Part shown: positions 35,894 through 44,669 of the stretch, piece after piece
Layout of the letters: the number at the start of each line of letters is the position of its first letter
Numbering within the stretch: the first letter of the stretch is position 1
NCBI GenBank assembly: GCA_029975475.1
Contig: JARKPB010000003.1
Location: 346,924 to 410,923 of the forward strand
Reading direction: 5' to 3'
Origin: Anaerolineaceae bacterium
GTDB lineage: Bacteria > Chloroflexota > Anaerolineae > Anaerolineales > Anaerolineaceae
DNA: 64,000 bases
The notes under the pieces: generated by a model
Database searches by the model: none
Seen by the model: the letters and a program-made list of their open reading frames with translations, nothing else
What the model was told of the DNA's origin: nothing
Program-made: the position numbers and the translations under genes

Positions 35894-37492
35894 CTAGAAA
35901 CCCATATAGATAAAACTGCTGGCGTTGAAGTTAATACCATACACGCCAAAGATCAGAACCGCGAAAATCGCCATCAGATAAACCAGCCATCGCAGCGGCA
36001 GCACCTGTCGAGACAGCCGCTCCCGCAAAGCGATGCCTTTCTCCTGTAAATAATCTGCCGTCAGCAGGATCACGATCGCAATGAGGAGCACGATCAGCTC
36101 TTTGCCATCCAGCCCTAAATTAAGCAGTGAACCGTCTATTATCACCTGCGGGTTAAAAGACGAAAAGGTGCGGTCCAGCAACCTTAATGCCGCCATAAAG
36201 CTGGCTGCGCGCGAAAAATAACGACCGAAACAGACCAACACAAAAGTCCCGAGAATCTGCAACCCGCGGGTAAATCCGCGCCCGGGGGTGAAACCCAGCT
36301 TTTCAGCCAGCCGGGAAACCTGCGGTCCAAACAATATTCCCAGGCCGATCAACAACCCGTTATACATTCCGTATGCCACAAATTTCCAGTTCGCGCCGTG
36401 CCAGATTCCAACCAAGAGGAATGTGATGACCATAGCGGTGAAGGTTGGCATCAGTTTTCCTATAGAAGCGCCCAGTGTACGCCGAAAGAACCTGCCCATG
36501 CGGACGAACAGGCGGGAGAGTGAAAGCGGATAAAAGACGTAATCGCGCATCCAGCTGCTCAGCGTGATATGCCAGCGGCGCCAGAAATCTTCGATTGAGG
36601 TTGCAAACAGCGGACGGGCGAAGTTATTGACCAGATCAATTCCGAATATTTGCGCGATCCCGCGCGCGACATCAATCCCGCCGGAAAAATCGCCATAAAT
36701 TTGGAGCGTGTACAGCATTGCCCCAAAGAAGACCGTGAATCCTTCGTATTGGTTCTGGCCATTGAAGATTGTATTAACAATCACGGCCGCCCGGTCAGCA
36801 ATCACCATTTTTTTGAAGAGCCCCCATAAAACCAGCTGGGCCCCAAATTTTATTCGGTCATAATCGAGGGAGTGCCCCTCATACAATTGATGCGCCAGTT
36901 GACTGTACCGGCTGATCGGACCCTGTACAATTTGTGGAAAGAAAGAAACAAACAGGGCAAATTTAAATGGATTGCGGTCCGCCTGGATTTTTCCCCGGAA
37001 GACATCGATAAGATAACCGGCGGATTGAAATGTGTAAAACGAAATCCCCAGCGGCAGTAATAAATTAAATTTAGGGATGGCGGCCGGGACTGAAAGAGCC
37101 GCAAGCAATACATTAAAGTTGGTTGCAAAAAAGTTGAAGTATTTTAGAAACGCCAGGATGCCAAGAACAGCCGCCAAACCGATGGCTAAAACCAGCTGTT
37201 TTTTTCGTTTCACCTGCGCTGCCGCGGCTTTTTTTTGTTCTCTTGATAGTTCTTCAACCCCTGCGGTTTTCGTCTGATCAAATTGGCGGTTAATGAAATC
37301 CAGCCAGAGCGCAGTCAGAAAGGTGATTAATGTCGTCGCAATCAACAAAAGCAGCAGACTGCCGGAGGTTAAGAAATAATACAGGTAGCTGGCCGCGAGC
37401 AGCACCGCCCACCGATTTTTTTTTGGGAACAGAAAATAGATCCCGGCAACAAGCAGGGTAAAAGCAAAAAAAGCAGCCGAAGTGAAACCCAT
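35894..37492 (-). CDS. MBOAT-family O-acyltransferase (DltB-like)
   Basis: 532 residues, about twelve membrane helices. The family signature is clear: 'ISFYTFQSAGYLIDVFRGKIQADRNPFKFALFVSFFPQIVQGPISRYSQL', 'FSGGIDVARGIAQIFGI', 'SIEDFWRRWHITLSSWMRDYVFYPL' and the catalytic His in LVGIWHGANWKFVAYG (H365). It moves an acyl group from a carrier across the membrane to an exported acceptor, as DltB and AlgI do. It is preceded by an acyl carrier protein and followed one base later by the SGNH protein. A rather AT-richer codon mix than the flanking genes is seen. Confidence 0.9.
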   Translation of the reverse strand: MGFTSAAFFAFTLLVAGIYFLFPKKNRWAVLLAASYLYYFLTSGSLLLLLIATTLITFLTALWLDFINRQFDQTKTAGVEELSREQKKAAAAQVKRKKQLVLAIGLAAVLGILAFLKYFNFFATNFNVLLAALSVPAAIPKFNLLLPLGISFYTFQSAGYLIDVFRGKIQADRNPFKFALFVSFFPQIVQGPISRYSQLAHQLYEGHSLDYDRIKFGAQLVLWGLFKKMVIADRAAVIVNTIFNGQNQYEGFTVFFGAMLYTLQIYGDFSGGIDVARGIAQIFGIDLVNNFARPLFATSIEDFWRRWHITLSSWMRDYVFYPLSLSRLFVRMGRFFRRTLGASIGKLMPTFTAMVITFLLVGIWHGANWKFVAYGMYNGLLIGLGILFGPQVSRLAEKLGFTPGRGFTRGLQILGTFVLVCFGRYFSRAASFMAALRLLDRTFSSFNPQVIIDGSLLNLGLDGKELIVLLIAIVILLTADYLQEKGIALRERLSRQVLPLRWLVYLMAIFAVLIFGVYGINFNASSFIYMGF

Positions 37493-37515
37493 AAAATGTC
37501 CCGAAAGCAGGTCTA

Positions 37516-37743
37516 TCAGGACTGCAAGCGTTCAATCAACCGCAGCATGGCGGCCGGGGAATTGAAATTCTCCGGCAGCAGATCTTCAACACCGATTTCA
37601 ATATCAAAGGCATCGTTTAATTCTCCAACCAGGGTTACGATGTCAAATGAATCCAGAATTCCGTCGTCGATCAGGTGGTGATTCTCTGTGAAATCAACTT
37701 CCGGTCTTAATGTTGCTAATACCTCAAGAATTTTATCCAACAT
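37516..37743 (-). CDS. Acyl carrier protein (DltC-like)
   Basis: 75 residues. 'LIDDGILDSFDIVTLVGELNDAFDIEIGVEDLLPENFNSPAAM' is the carrier-protein core, with S32 in the DSFD motif as the phosphopantetheine site. The helix II sequence resembles DltC and other amino-acid carrier proteins more than fatty-acid ACP. It lies 12 bases after the GNAT gene and 23 before the MBOAT gene. It should be loaded by the AMP-forming ligase at 38573-40099. Confidence 0.88.
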   Translation of the reverse strand: MLDKILEVLATLRPEVDFTENHHLIDDGILDSFDIVTLVGELNDAFDIEIGVEDLLPENFNSPAAMLRLIERLQS

Positions 37744-37755
37744 AAAACGCTCCTC

Positions 37756-38598
37756 TTATTCCTGCAGCAGCTGAAAGGTTACCCGGCCGTCAAATGAAAA
37801 ACCGCTGGCCTTATAAAATTCAACTGCCGGAAGATTATTTTCATCCACCCATAATAAATATTTTCTTGGGATTGCCTCTTTAGCAAACAAGAAATCTCGC
37901 AGGGCTTTGGCTAGGCCGTGCCGTCGGTGAGCAGCAGCAGTCGCAACATGTTTTATTGTGACCACATTTCCCCGCTGGTCATATTGTAAAGCGGCTGCAA
38001 TTTTCCCATCCGCAGCAAAGACGCAGGGGATTTGCTGATTTTCAAGAATCGCGGAAAGTTCAGCCTGATCTGGCAGGGCAGTGCTCAGCGAATCCAGGCT
38101 GCTGCGCCAAAGCGATTGAATTTCCGCCAGATGTTCCACTCTGGCAAATCCAAATCTGTAGCCCACTGGAAGCAGAGCGGATGATTCGGCTGCGATGGTG
38201 GGTTCTTTTATTTCTAACACCATGCGGCGATAAGTTTTGTAAAGAACAAAACCGTTACTCATCCAGTAGGTATACATTCTTTGAACCGCGAGATCGGGTT
38301 CAACACCAGCGCTAACCAGGTCAAGGACAACTGGTTTTTGAAGCTTTTGCAGCGCAGCCGGTTGCAGCAAGTCGGCAGCAAAATAATAATAAAGGTTCAG
38401 CAGATCCGTTTCTTCTTTATAGAACAGCACCCCGCTCGGATGGGCCACCCAAAACAGATTTCTCTGCTGCGTGTAGCGCTCTACATCGCCAAGAAAAAAG
38501 AACCAATTGGTCAAAAGGCCGCCACCCTTAGCTCTAACTTCTTTAATCAAGGCGGTAAACTGTCCAACATCCCTAACCGCTTGCATGGAGATACTCAT
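37756..38598 (-). CDS. GNAT-family acetyltransferase inside the dlt-like operon
   Basis: 280 residues. The C-terminal half is a clear GNAT domain: 'IKHVATAAAHRRHGLAKALRDFLFA' (motif A, acetyl-CoA loop R/Q-x2-G-x-A) and 'YLLWVDENNLPAVEFYKASGFSF'. The N-terminal half (to about 150) resembles a second, degenerate GNAT fold without the loop. The ATG overlaps the ligase gene by 26 bases (alternative ATG 38586), so it is translationally coupled. Classical dlt operons have no such gene. It may acylate the carrier-bound amino acid or its precursor; that is inference from position. Confidence 0.8.
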   Translation of the reverse strand: MSISMQAVRDVGQFTALIKEVRAKGGGLLTNWFFFLGDVERYTQQRNLFWVAHPSGVLFYKEETDLLNLYYYFAADLLQPAALQKLQKPVVLDLVSAGVEPDLAVQRMYTYWMSNGFVLYKTYRRMVLEIKEPTIAAESSALLPVGYRFGFARVEHLAEIQSLWRSSLDSLSTALPDQAELSAILENQQIPCVFAADGKIAAALQYDQRGNVVTIKHVATAAAHRRHGLAKALRDFLFAKEAIPRKYLLWVDENNLPAVEFYKASGFSFDGRVTFQLLQE

Positions 38599-40099
38599 CC
38601 CGTAATTTTACCCGATCGATTTTGGCATTTTTATTCATCGGCAGCTTTTCAAAATGCAGCAGACGGTTGGGCAGCATGTATTTCGGCAGATGCTCGCGCA
38701 AACCGAGCAGGATCTCTTTATCGCACGCGGCAGGCGCCTGGTAAAAGAGCACGATTTTCTCTTCTCTGCTGTCATACAGGCAGCATCCCGCTTCCAAAAA
38801 AGGCAATGCGTTTACCGCAACCTCGATTTCGCCCAGTTCAATCCGATGACCCATGTGTTTAATCTGGGTGTCGCCGCGGCCCAGAAAGAGCAGCTCTCCG
38901 CGCGCATTATATTTGCCCAGATCTCCGGTACGGTAGATTAATTCAGGGTAGTGCGGATTCAACGGATTTTGGCAAAATCCCCGGGAAGTCTCTGCAGGGT
39001 TGTTATAGTAACCCAGGGCAAGAGAGGTGCCGCGTACGCAGATCTCGCCCATTTCATCCTCGCCAACCGGTTTATCCGCGCTGTTCAACACCAAAATATC
39101 GGTGTTGGGGAAGGGAATCCCAATCGGCAGCATTTCACTGTCCTCAAACGGCCGGTTAACGATATAGTAGCTGCAGTTACAGGTTATCTCAGTCGGCCCG
39201 TACAGATTGACATACATAACATTGGGCAAATGTCTGCGCCAGTAGTTTAACACCTTGTTCGGCATTACTTCACCCGAGAACATCACCTTTTCCAGACTGG
39301 TCGGGAGCGTTGTCTCCAGGGCTTTCAGATTTTCTACAATCCGCAAGGCAGAAGTTGCCCAGATGGCGGTGTTAATCTTTTTTTCATTAATGTACGCAAT
39401 CAACTTGATCGGGAAGGAAAACAGGACCTTCGGGATCACATGTAAGGTTGCGCCGTTCTTAAGGGTGGAATAGATGTCCTTGACCGAAACATCGAAATCA
39501 AAGGGGGCCTGGTTGCCAAACACATTGCGGCTGGAAAAGCCAAACACCGCGGTAAATTGCTCAATCAGATCAATCACCGAACGGTGGCAGATGACGGCGC
39601 CTTTCGGCAATCCAGTTGAACCAGAAGTGAATATAGCGTACAGCGGGTCGGTGTCAATGGCGCGCCTGCGGATGTCAGCCAGAAGGGTTTCATCCGCCTT
39701 GGCATCAAGAGCGTCTTCATACACTATTCGCTGCACACCAGAGGCTATATCCGTTAGCTGCCCGAGATCCTTCCTTAACCCAACAACCGCTGCCGGTTGT
39801 AAAGTGCTAAAAATACGCTCCACGCGCCCGCGCGGCATCTGGCCATCTACGGGCACATAAAAATTTCCGCTGTAAACAACCCCCAAAAAAGCAATCAGGC
39901 TCTCAACATTGCGATCAATCAGCACTGCGACTGGTTTATTGCGTTCCCCGCGCATAGATCTGGAGATATAAGTGCCAATTGATTTCGTCTGCCTGATTAA
40001 TTCCTGGTAGGTTACCTCGCGGTCGGGGTCGGCAAAAGCTACCTTATCAGGTGTCTGATAGACAGATTCTTCCAGATAGGTTAAGACATTAATTTTCAT
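38573..40099 (-). CDS. DltA-like amino acid/acyl adenylating ligase
   Basis: 508 residues, ANL superfamily. The P-loop motif is YAIFTSGSTGLPKGAVI, followed by 'YVNLYGPTEITCNCSYY', 'YRTGDLGKYNARGELLFLGRGDTQIKHMGHRIELGEIE' and the C-terminal catalytic Lys in NKNAKIDRVKL. Length, the FDVSVKDIYSTL stretch and the neighbours are those of DltA, which adenylates D-alanine and loads it on DltC. The exact amino acid cannot be read. First gene of a five-gene operon; a TATAAT at 40139-40134 with a leader of about 28 bases is its likely promoter. Confidence 0.88.
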   Translation of the reverse strand: MKINVLTYLEESVYQTPDKVAFADPDREVTYQELIRQTKSIGTYISRSMRGERNKPVAVLIDRNVESLIAFLGVVYSGNFYVPVDGQMPRGRVERIFSTLQPAAVVGLRKDLGQLTDIASGVQRIVYEDALDAKADETLLADIRRRAIDTDPLYAIFTSGSTGLPKGAVICHRSVIDLIEQFTAVFGFSSRNVFGNQAPFDFDVSVKDIYSTLKNGATLHVIPKVLFSFPIKLIAYINEKKINTAIWATSALRIVENLKALETTLPTSLEKVMFSGEVMPNKVLNYWRRHLPNVMYVNLYGPTEITCNCSYYIVNRPFEDSEMLPIGIPFPNTDILVLNSADKPVGEDEMGEICVRGTSLALGYYNNPAETSRGFCQNPLNPHYPELIYRTGDLGKYNARGELLFLGRGDTQIKHMGHRIELGEIEVAVNALPFLEAGCCLYDSREEKIVLFYQAPAACDKEILLGLREHLPKYMLPNRLLHFEKLPMNKNAKIDRVKLRDEYLHASG

Positions 40100-40133
40100 T
40101 TCTCACATCGACCAGGTTTAACGAGTCGGACTG

Positions 40134-40139
40134 ATTATA
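40134..40139 (-). promoter_or_regulatory. -10 hexamer of the dlt-like operon
   Basis: TATAAT on the minus strand, about 35 bases before the ligase ATG; a TGAGA lies before that ATG. No convincing -35. Confidence 0.4.
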
Positions 40140-40197
40140 AACCAGATTCAACGGTCTGCTTTTCACGCCAGGCGTGCCGTTTATCTTTGACCGTCTG

Positions 40198-40437
40198 TTA
40201 TCCTTCGCTGGCAAAATGTTTCTGAAACAGTTCCCGCGATAAACGCGCGCCTTCTGCGGAAAGCGTCAGTGTCGGCGATTTGCTCTGCGGGTCGCTGATA
40301 TACCCCTTTTTGTGCAGACGATCCAGGACGGACCAGTCCAGACCCTTCCAGGCGCGCGTGCCAAATTGATCGGTGGTGCTGGTCAGGTAGAGCAATGCCA
40401 GCACGATTTCATCAACTTTTTCCTGGTCGTAGTTCAT
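40198..40437 (-). CDS. DUF6429-like small protein
   Basis: 79 residues: 'DQEKVDEIVLALLYLTST', 'ARAWKGLDWSVLDRLHKKGYISDPQSKSPTLTLSAEGARLSRELFQKHF' with a winged-helix-like look. I recall this pattern as DUF6429; no function is known. It begins seven bases after the PhzF-like stop and is the last gene of a five-gene minus-strand run. Confidence 0.8.
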   Translation of the reverse strand: MNYDQEKVDEIVLALLYLTSTTDQFGTRAWKGLDWSVLDRLHKKGYISDPQSKSPTLTLSAEGARLSRELFQKHFASEG

Positions 40438-40444
40438 TTCGGTT

Positions 40445-41239
40445 TCATCCTGACGAAAAAGTTAGCATGCCTTCAAAATACGTCACTGCCTGCCCTGAAA
40501 TGAAGACGCGCTCACCTTGCTGGCGGCAGATTAAATACCCTCCGCGCTGTGAGACCTGCCGGGCGGTCAGGCTGGTTTTTCCCAGCCTTTCGCTCCAGTA
40601 GGGGATCAAGGTGCAATGCGCCGAACCGGTAACAGGATCTTCAAAAAGCGTTGCCTGCGGGGTGAAAAAGCGCGAGACAAAATCCACCTCGCGCCCCGGC
40701 GCGGTGATGATGATGCCGCCGGGGTTGAGGTTGATCTGATTCAGCACCGCCTGGTTGGGAACCATCTGCCGGACGGTATCCTCATCTTCATAGACCAGCA
40801 GGTAATCACGCGCCTTGAAGACAGCCAGCGGCCGCGGTGAAAAACCCAGCAGGACCTCGTCAGGCGGCTGGCAGGGCAGCGGCGGACGGGAGGGAAAATC
40901 CAGGGTCAACCAGCTGTCCGCCACCTGAACAGCCAGCCTTCCGCTGCGCGAGGTGAACGGGATAACCGCTCCGCGGTAGCCCAGGTGGCGGGAGATGACA
41001 TGCGCGCTGGCCAGGGTGGCATGTCCGCACAGGTCCATCTCGATATCCGGGGTGAACCAGCGAATGGAAAAGCCCTCGCCTTCCGGGATAAAAAATGCGG
41101 TCTCCGCCACCGCGTTTTCCGCGGCGATTTTCAGCAGGATGTCATCCGGAAGCCAGCGCTGCAGCGGGCAGACGCAGGCAGGATTGCCGGAAAAAACCTG
41201 ATCGCTAAAAGCATCCACCTGAAACAACTGAATTTGCAT
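40445..41239 (-). CDS. PhzF-family epimerase/isomerase
   Basis: 264 residues, full PhzF two-domain fold. 'QVDAFSDQVFSGNPACVCPL' is the N-terminal signature with the G-N-P loop, then 'AENAVAETAFFIPEGEGFSIRWFTPDIEMDLCGHATLASAHV', and in the second half 'FVSRFFTPQATLFEDPVTGSAHCTLIPYWSERL'. The catalytic Glu is the E of the VAETAF segment. PhzF relatives isomerise small carboxylic acids; outside phenazine producers the substrate is unknown, and no phenazine genes are near. Fourteen bases separate it from the upstream peptidase-like gene. Confidence 0.9.
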   Translation of the reverse strand: MQIQLFQVDAFSDQVFSGNPACVCPLQRWLPDDILLKIAAENAVAETAFFIPEGEGFSIRWFTPDIEMDLCGHATLASAHVISRHLGYRGAVIPFTSRSGRLAVQVADSWLTLDFPSRPPLPCQPPDEVLLGFSPRPLAVFKARDYLLVYEDEDTVRQMVPNQAVLNQINLNPGGIIITAPGREVDFVSRFFTPQATLFEDPVTGSAHCTLIPYWSERLGKTSLTARQVSQRGGYLICRQQGERVFISGQAVTYFEGMLTFSSG

Positions 41240-41253
41240 ATCGTTGCCTCCGA

Positions 41254-41916
41254 TTAAACTCCCGACAGCGCGTCCAGTTCTACCCGGTGCACCCCGCCCA
41301 GATGGCGCGCTGGCTTGCCGTCTTCACAAATCAGCACAGCCGCTTCATCAATGCCGTAACCCAGCCTGCAGCCGCTGCGCCGCATCACTTCACGCAGCTC
41401 GGAATCCAGTCCTTGCTCGCTGTAATGCACCGCGATGACAAACCCGCTCACCAGCCCCAACCCGCGCTCCAGGCGCAGTCCTTCTCCGCCCGTTTCATCC
41501 GGCGTCAGGCGCAGCTGCTCCATTGTAATCAGCGCCCCGGCGGAAACACCGGCCAGAGGCACACCGGCGAAAAAGCGCTCGCGAATCAGACCGGCCAGGG
41601 GAGACTGCACATACAGGCAGTGATAGGCTGCCGTGTTTCCGCCGCAAATAAAGATGCCGCTGGCCTGCCTTAAGCGTACAGCGGCCGCCGCCCAGTCCAT
41701 CTGGCCTGCCGCCCCGGGCGCAATCCAGGTAAACCTTGCCGCGCCCTGCTCCCGCATTGGTCGAAGAATGCCAGCGCCGTATTTTTCCAGCCCGGCGCGG
41801 CTTTGCCCCAGAATGGCAATTTCAGCAGCAGCGCCGCCGCAGGCCGCGCAAAACTCCGCCGCACACACCGGATAAGCCGGGGAACCGCCAAGTAAAAACA
41901 GGAGCGTCTGGATCAC
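41254..41916 (-). CDS. Peptidase S51 (dipeptidase E/cyanophycinase)-like protein
   Basis: 220 residues if started at GTG 41916. 'TLLFLLGGSPAYP' opens the class-I amidotransferase-like fold; 'IFICGGNTAAYHCLYV' and the nucleophile elbow VPLAGVSAGALITMEQL with the S51 serine are present. The GTG overlaps the stop of the upstream nucleotidyltransferase as GTGA, which is why it is preferred over the much longer frame. The family cleaves Asp-X dipeptides or cyanophycin-like substrates; the actual substrate is unknown. Confidence 0.8.
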   Translation of the reverse strand: MIQTLLFLLGGSPAYPVCAAEFCAACGGAAAEIAILGQSRAGLEKYGAGILRPMREQGAARFTWIAPGAAGQMDWAAAAVRLRQASGIFICGGNTAAYHCLYVQSPLAGLIRERFFAGVPLAGVSAGALITMEQLRLTPDETGGEGLRLERGLGLVSGFVIAVHYSEQGLDSELREVMRRSGCRLGYGIDEAAVLICEDGKPARHLGGVHRVELDALSGV

Positions 41917-42389
41917 GCGCCGTCCTCTTTTTGCCAGATCAAAAGGCAGGGAAACATGCGCTCTACCTGAATGCCGGCGTTTTGCACCAGCCCATGAAAA
42001 CCTTTCTGGCGTTTGTACAGGCCAAAACAGTCCACCCCGCCAGAACAGGAAGGCTGCGCCTGCCACGCTGACCATCCAAAACAGATCAGCCCGCACCCGC
42101 GCTGATCAAATACCACCGCGAGATCCAGTGCTACGGGTCCTGACCAGCATCCCAGAGCGTCATCGTTGACTTCGGCAAGCAGGCGCAGGCGTTCCGCGGG
42201 CGACTCCCGGCCCCCAAAGCTCATCAGTAAGCTGAGATCAATATCCGAATCGGCGCGCGGAGACCCCCCCGGCGCGCGCGAGCCGTGCAGGACAACGCGC
42301 TGCACCCGTGGGTGCAGGCTCAGCCCTCCAGCGCGCAGGAAAGCGCAAGCTTCTGCCGCGGCAGCTTCCGCTTCGGGGAGGAATTTCAT
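41913..42389 (-). CDS. Nucleotidyltransferase-domain protein
   Basis: 158 residues. '[25 protein letters not shown]' is the Pol-beta-type GS-x9-D-x-D motif (minimal nucleotidyltransferase), and 'ALDLAVVF' supplies the third acid. The C-terminal part has Cys and Trp residues but no known domain. It overlaps both neighbours by four bases (ATGA upstream, GTGA downstream). No HEPN partner is adjacent, so it is not an obvious MNT/HEPN toxin-antitoxin pair. Confidence 0.75.
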   Translation of the reverse strand: MKFLPEAEAAAAEACAFLRAGGLSLHPRVQRVVLHGSRAPGGSPRADSDIDLSLLMSFGGRESPAERLRLLAEVNDDALGCWSGPVALDLAVVFDQRGCGLICFGWSAWQAQPSCSGGVDCFGLYKRQKGFHGLVQNAGIQVERMFPCLLIWQKEDGA

Positions 42390-42697
42390 CGCAACCAGCC
42401 AGGCAGCGTTTCGATGCGCTGCGCCAGGTGAAAATCGCGCGCCGACAGGCCGCCAACATCATGCGAAGTCAGGCGGATGCGCAGCGTGCCGTAGACATTG
42501 AACCATTCCGGGTGGTGATCCAGTTTTTCAGCCAGCAGCGCCACACGGGTCATGAAAGCAAATGCGCAGGAGAAGTCGGGAAATTGAAAGACTTTTTCCA
42601 GAGCGCCGTCAACGACCTTCCACGGCACCGCGGCCGCCTGGTTGAGCTGCGTCAGCGCAGCGCTGACCTCCTCGGGAGAAAATTTACTCGAGTTCAT
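42386..42697 (-). CDS. Pterin-4a-carbinolamine dehydratase
   Basis: 103 residues covering the whole family: '[73 protein letters not shown]'. The HHPEW and HDVGGLS-x-RD motifs carry the catalytic histidines. It dehydrates 4a-hydroxy-tetrahydropterin; with no aromatic amino acid hydroxylase visible, a role in molybdopterin or general pterin recycling is possible. First gene of the coupled five-gene run. Confidence 0.92.
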   Translation of the reverse strand: MNSSKFSPEEVSAALTQLNQAAAVPWKVVDGALEKVFQFPDFSCAFAFMTRVALLAEKLDHHPEWFNVYGTLRIRLTSHDVGGLSARDFHLAQRIETLPGWLR

Positions 42698-42855
42698 CTG
42701 ATCCTCTCAAGAACAGCAACCTAACCCCGCTGCAGTCCGCCTTTCCCGCTCAGAGGACCCGGTCGTTCAATCGGGGCAGAGTCGCGCAAGGGCTGATCGC
42801 TCGGCTGCGGTTTAACCTTCCTCTGCCGCGGCCTCGAACACCGTTCGGATCAGGG

Positions 42856-43491
42856 TCAACAGCGAATCTCATGGATCTCGTGATCCGCAAATAATTTCCG
42901 CGCCAGGGCAGCGTGGTTTTTGGGCGAGCCAATCACATACCAGGAACAGGTCATCTGGTCGCCGGTCTTGGAATGACTGCGTCCGTGAACGGTCAGTCCC
43001 GATTCCACAAAGAGCCGCTCCAGCGCTTCAAATTTTTCCTCACTGGCCGGGCAGACCAGTTCATAGCGTTTTTCGGCGCGGATACTCTCAATCCGCCGTT
43101 CGATGAACGGCAGCAGCCACAATACCACCATCGCCATCAGCACCATAACGGCGGATATCAGGTACTGCCCGCCGCCAATGCCCATGCCAACCGCTGCTGT
43201 GAGCCAGATGGTCGCCGCGGTGGTCAGCCCGATGACCTTTCCGCCTTCGCGTAAAATCACCCCGGCGCCAAGAAAGCCCACACCGGTGACGATATTGGCG
43301 GCGATGCGGTTGGGATCGCTGTCAGGCGCCAGATTGACCGAAAGAATGGTAAACAGGCAAGCCCCGGCACAAATAAAGATCAGCGTCCGAAATCCGGCGG
43401 CTTTGTCGCGAAATTCGCGCTCAATGCCGATTAATCCGCCAGCGGCCACTGCCAGAAGTAATTTAATCACATCCTCCAGGTTCAAAACCAT
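42856..43491 (-). CDS. MgtC/SapB-family membrane protein
   Basis: 211 residues. 'LLLAVAAGGLIGIEREFRDKAAGFRTLIFICAGACLFTILS' and 'NIVTGVGFLGAGVILREGGKVIGLTTAATIWLTAAVGMGIGGG' are the MgtC signatures (four to five helices), with a C-terminal cytoplasmic ACT-like domain. GGAGGTG lies before ATG 43491, which is preferred to 43509. MgtC proteins modulate Mg/ATP homeostasis in stress. It is unlinked to the MgtA-like gene 22 kb away. Confidence 0.9.
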   Translation of the reverse strand: MVLNLEDVIKLLLAVAAGGLIGIEREFRDKAAGFRTLIFICAGACLFTILSVNLAPDSDPNRIAANIVTGVGFLGAGVILREGGKVIGLTTAATIWLTAAVGMGIGGGQYLISAVMVLMAMVVLWLLPFIERRIESIRAEKRYELVCPASEEKFEALERLFVESGLTVHGRSHSKTGDQMTCSWYVIGSPKNHAALARKLFADHEIHEIRC

Positions 43492-43560
43492 CAAACACCT
43501 CCGTTGCAATTCACCGGCCCGGATCCTTCGCCAAACCTTAAACCAGCCAAAAGAAAAAGG

Positions 43561-43893
43561 CTAGCGCATCATCCCGCCCAACCACACGGCAAGAATCAAG
43601 ACCGCCATTCCTGCCAGGATGGTGAGCAGGGTGTTTTTCGTGCGCCAGGCCACCACAACCGCCGCCAGGCCAGCCAGCAAGCGGTAGTTTGCCAGACTGA
43701 GATCCACAACACCGCCCGGCAGAAACATGGCCGGCAGGACAATTGCTGAAAGCACCGCCGCCGGCACATAACGCAGTGCGCGCCGCACCAGCGGCGGAAA
43801 TTCGAATTTTCCAAACAGATAGATAAACGACAGGCGCATGGCAAAAGTCAGCGCGCCGCCGACGATCATCACCAGCCAGATCCCGGGGTTCAC
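43561..43893 (-). CDS. azlD: AzlD-family small subunit of branched-chain amino acid exporter
   Basis: 110 residues, three to four helices: 'LVMIVGGALTFAMRLSFIYLFGKFEFPPLVRRALRYVPAAVLSAIVLPAMF' is the AzlD pattern. Its ATG overlaps the AzlC stop by four bases. Works with AzlC as a two-component exporter of branched-chain or similar amino acids. Confidence 0.9.
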   Translation of the reverse strand: MNPGIWLVMIVGGALTFAMRLSFIYLFGKFEFPPLVRRALRYVPAAVLSAIVLPAMFLPGGVVDLSLANYRLLAGLAAVVVAWRTKNTLLTILAGMAVLILAVWLGGMMR

Positions 43894-44573
43894 GATCGTT
43901 TCTCCATCAGCAGACCGGCGGCGATCCCGACTCCGGCGGCCAGGATCAGGCCCAGCTTATAGGGTAACCCGGCAGCCAGCAGCGCGGTCAGGCCGGCGGC
44001 AAGCGCGGCCGCAACCATCGGCCGATCTTTCATTACCGGCACCAACATGGCGATAAAGGTCAGCGGCACGGCAAAATCCAGCGGCCAGTCGGCCGGCAGA
44101 GCGGTCCCGAGGAAGATTCCCAGCGCGGTACTGGCCTGCCAGGTCAGCCACAGGGCCAGGCCGGCGCCGAGAAAAAACCAGTGGCTGGTCGGGCGAACGC
44201 CTTCTTTCTCATACTGAATGATGGCCGCGGCGTAAGCCTCATCGGTGAGCAGGTAAGCCAGCGGCAGCTTCCAGCGGAGCGGCAGCCCGGCTGTGTAAGG
44301 GGCGATGGACGCGCTGTAAAGCATGTGCCGCAGGTTAATCACCGCGATGGTAAAGATGATCACCACCGCCGGGACCGCTTCGCGCGCCAGTTCGGTAAAC
44401 ACAAACTGAGACGCGCCGGCGAACAAAATGGATGACATCCACTGCGCCGCGGCAGGGGTCAGGCCGGCGCTGAGCGCCAGCGCGCCGTAAATCATGCCAA
44501 AGGGAAACACTCCTACCAGTAAGGGGAGCTCGGCCCGCACCCCGCTTAAAAACGATCGTTGAACCGTATTCAT
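43890..44573 (-). CDS. azlC: AzlC-family large subunit of branched-chain amino acid exporter
   Basis: 227 residues, six to seven helices. 'ELPLLVGVFPFGMIYGALALSAGLTPAAAQWMSSILFAGASQFVFTELA', 'INLRHMLYSASIAPY' and 'LLTDEAYAAAI' are diagnostic of AzlC/YgaZ. It forms a complex with the overlapping AzlD. An Xre/Lrp-type regulator often accompanies such pairs but none is here. Confidence 0.92.
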   Translation of the reverse strand: MNTVQRSFLSGVRAELPLLVGVFPFGMIYGALALSAGLTPAAAQWMSSILFAGASQFVFTELAREAVPAVVIIFTIAVINLRHMLYSASIAPYTAGLPLRWKLPLAYLLTDEAYAAAIIQYEKEGVRPTSHWFFLGAGLALWLTWQASTALGIFLGTALPADWPLDFAVPLTFIAMLVPVMKDRPMVAAALAAGLTALLAAGLPYKLGLILAAGVGIAAGLLMEKRS

Positions 44574-44669
44574 TACCTGTGGCTCACCGCAAAAGGATGA
44601 ATAATCTTACCATTTTTATCGCTCCGCGGGACAGAGCGGTTGCCGAACAAACAGATGTTGGTTTGGAAA

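Noticed and set aside
41913..42389. MNT/HEPN toxin-antitoxin pair
   Set aside because: The nucleotidyltransferase is coupled to a dehydratase and a peptidase-like gene; no HEPN protein is next to it.
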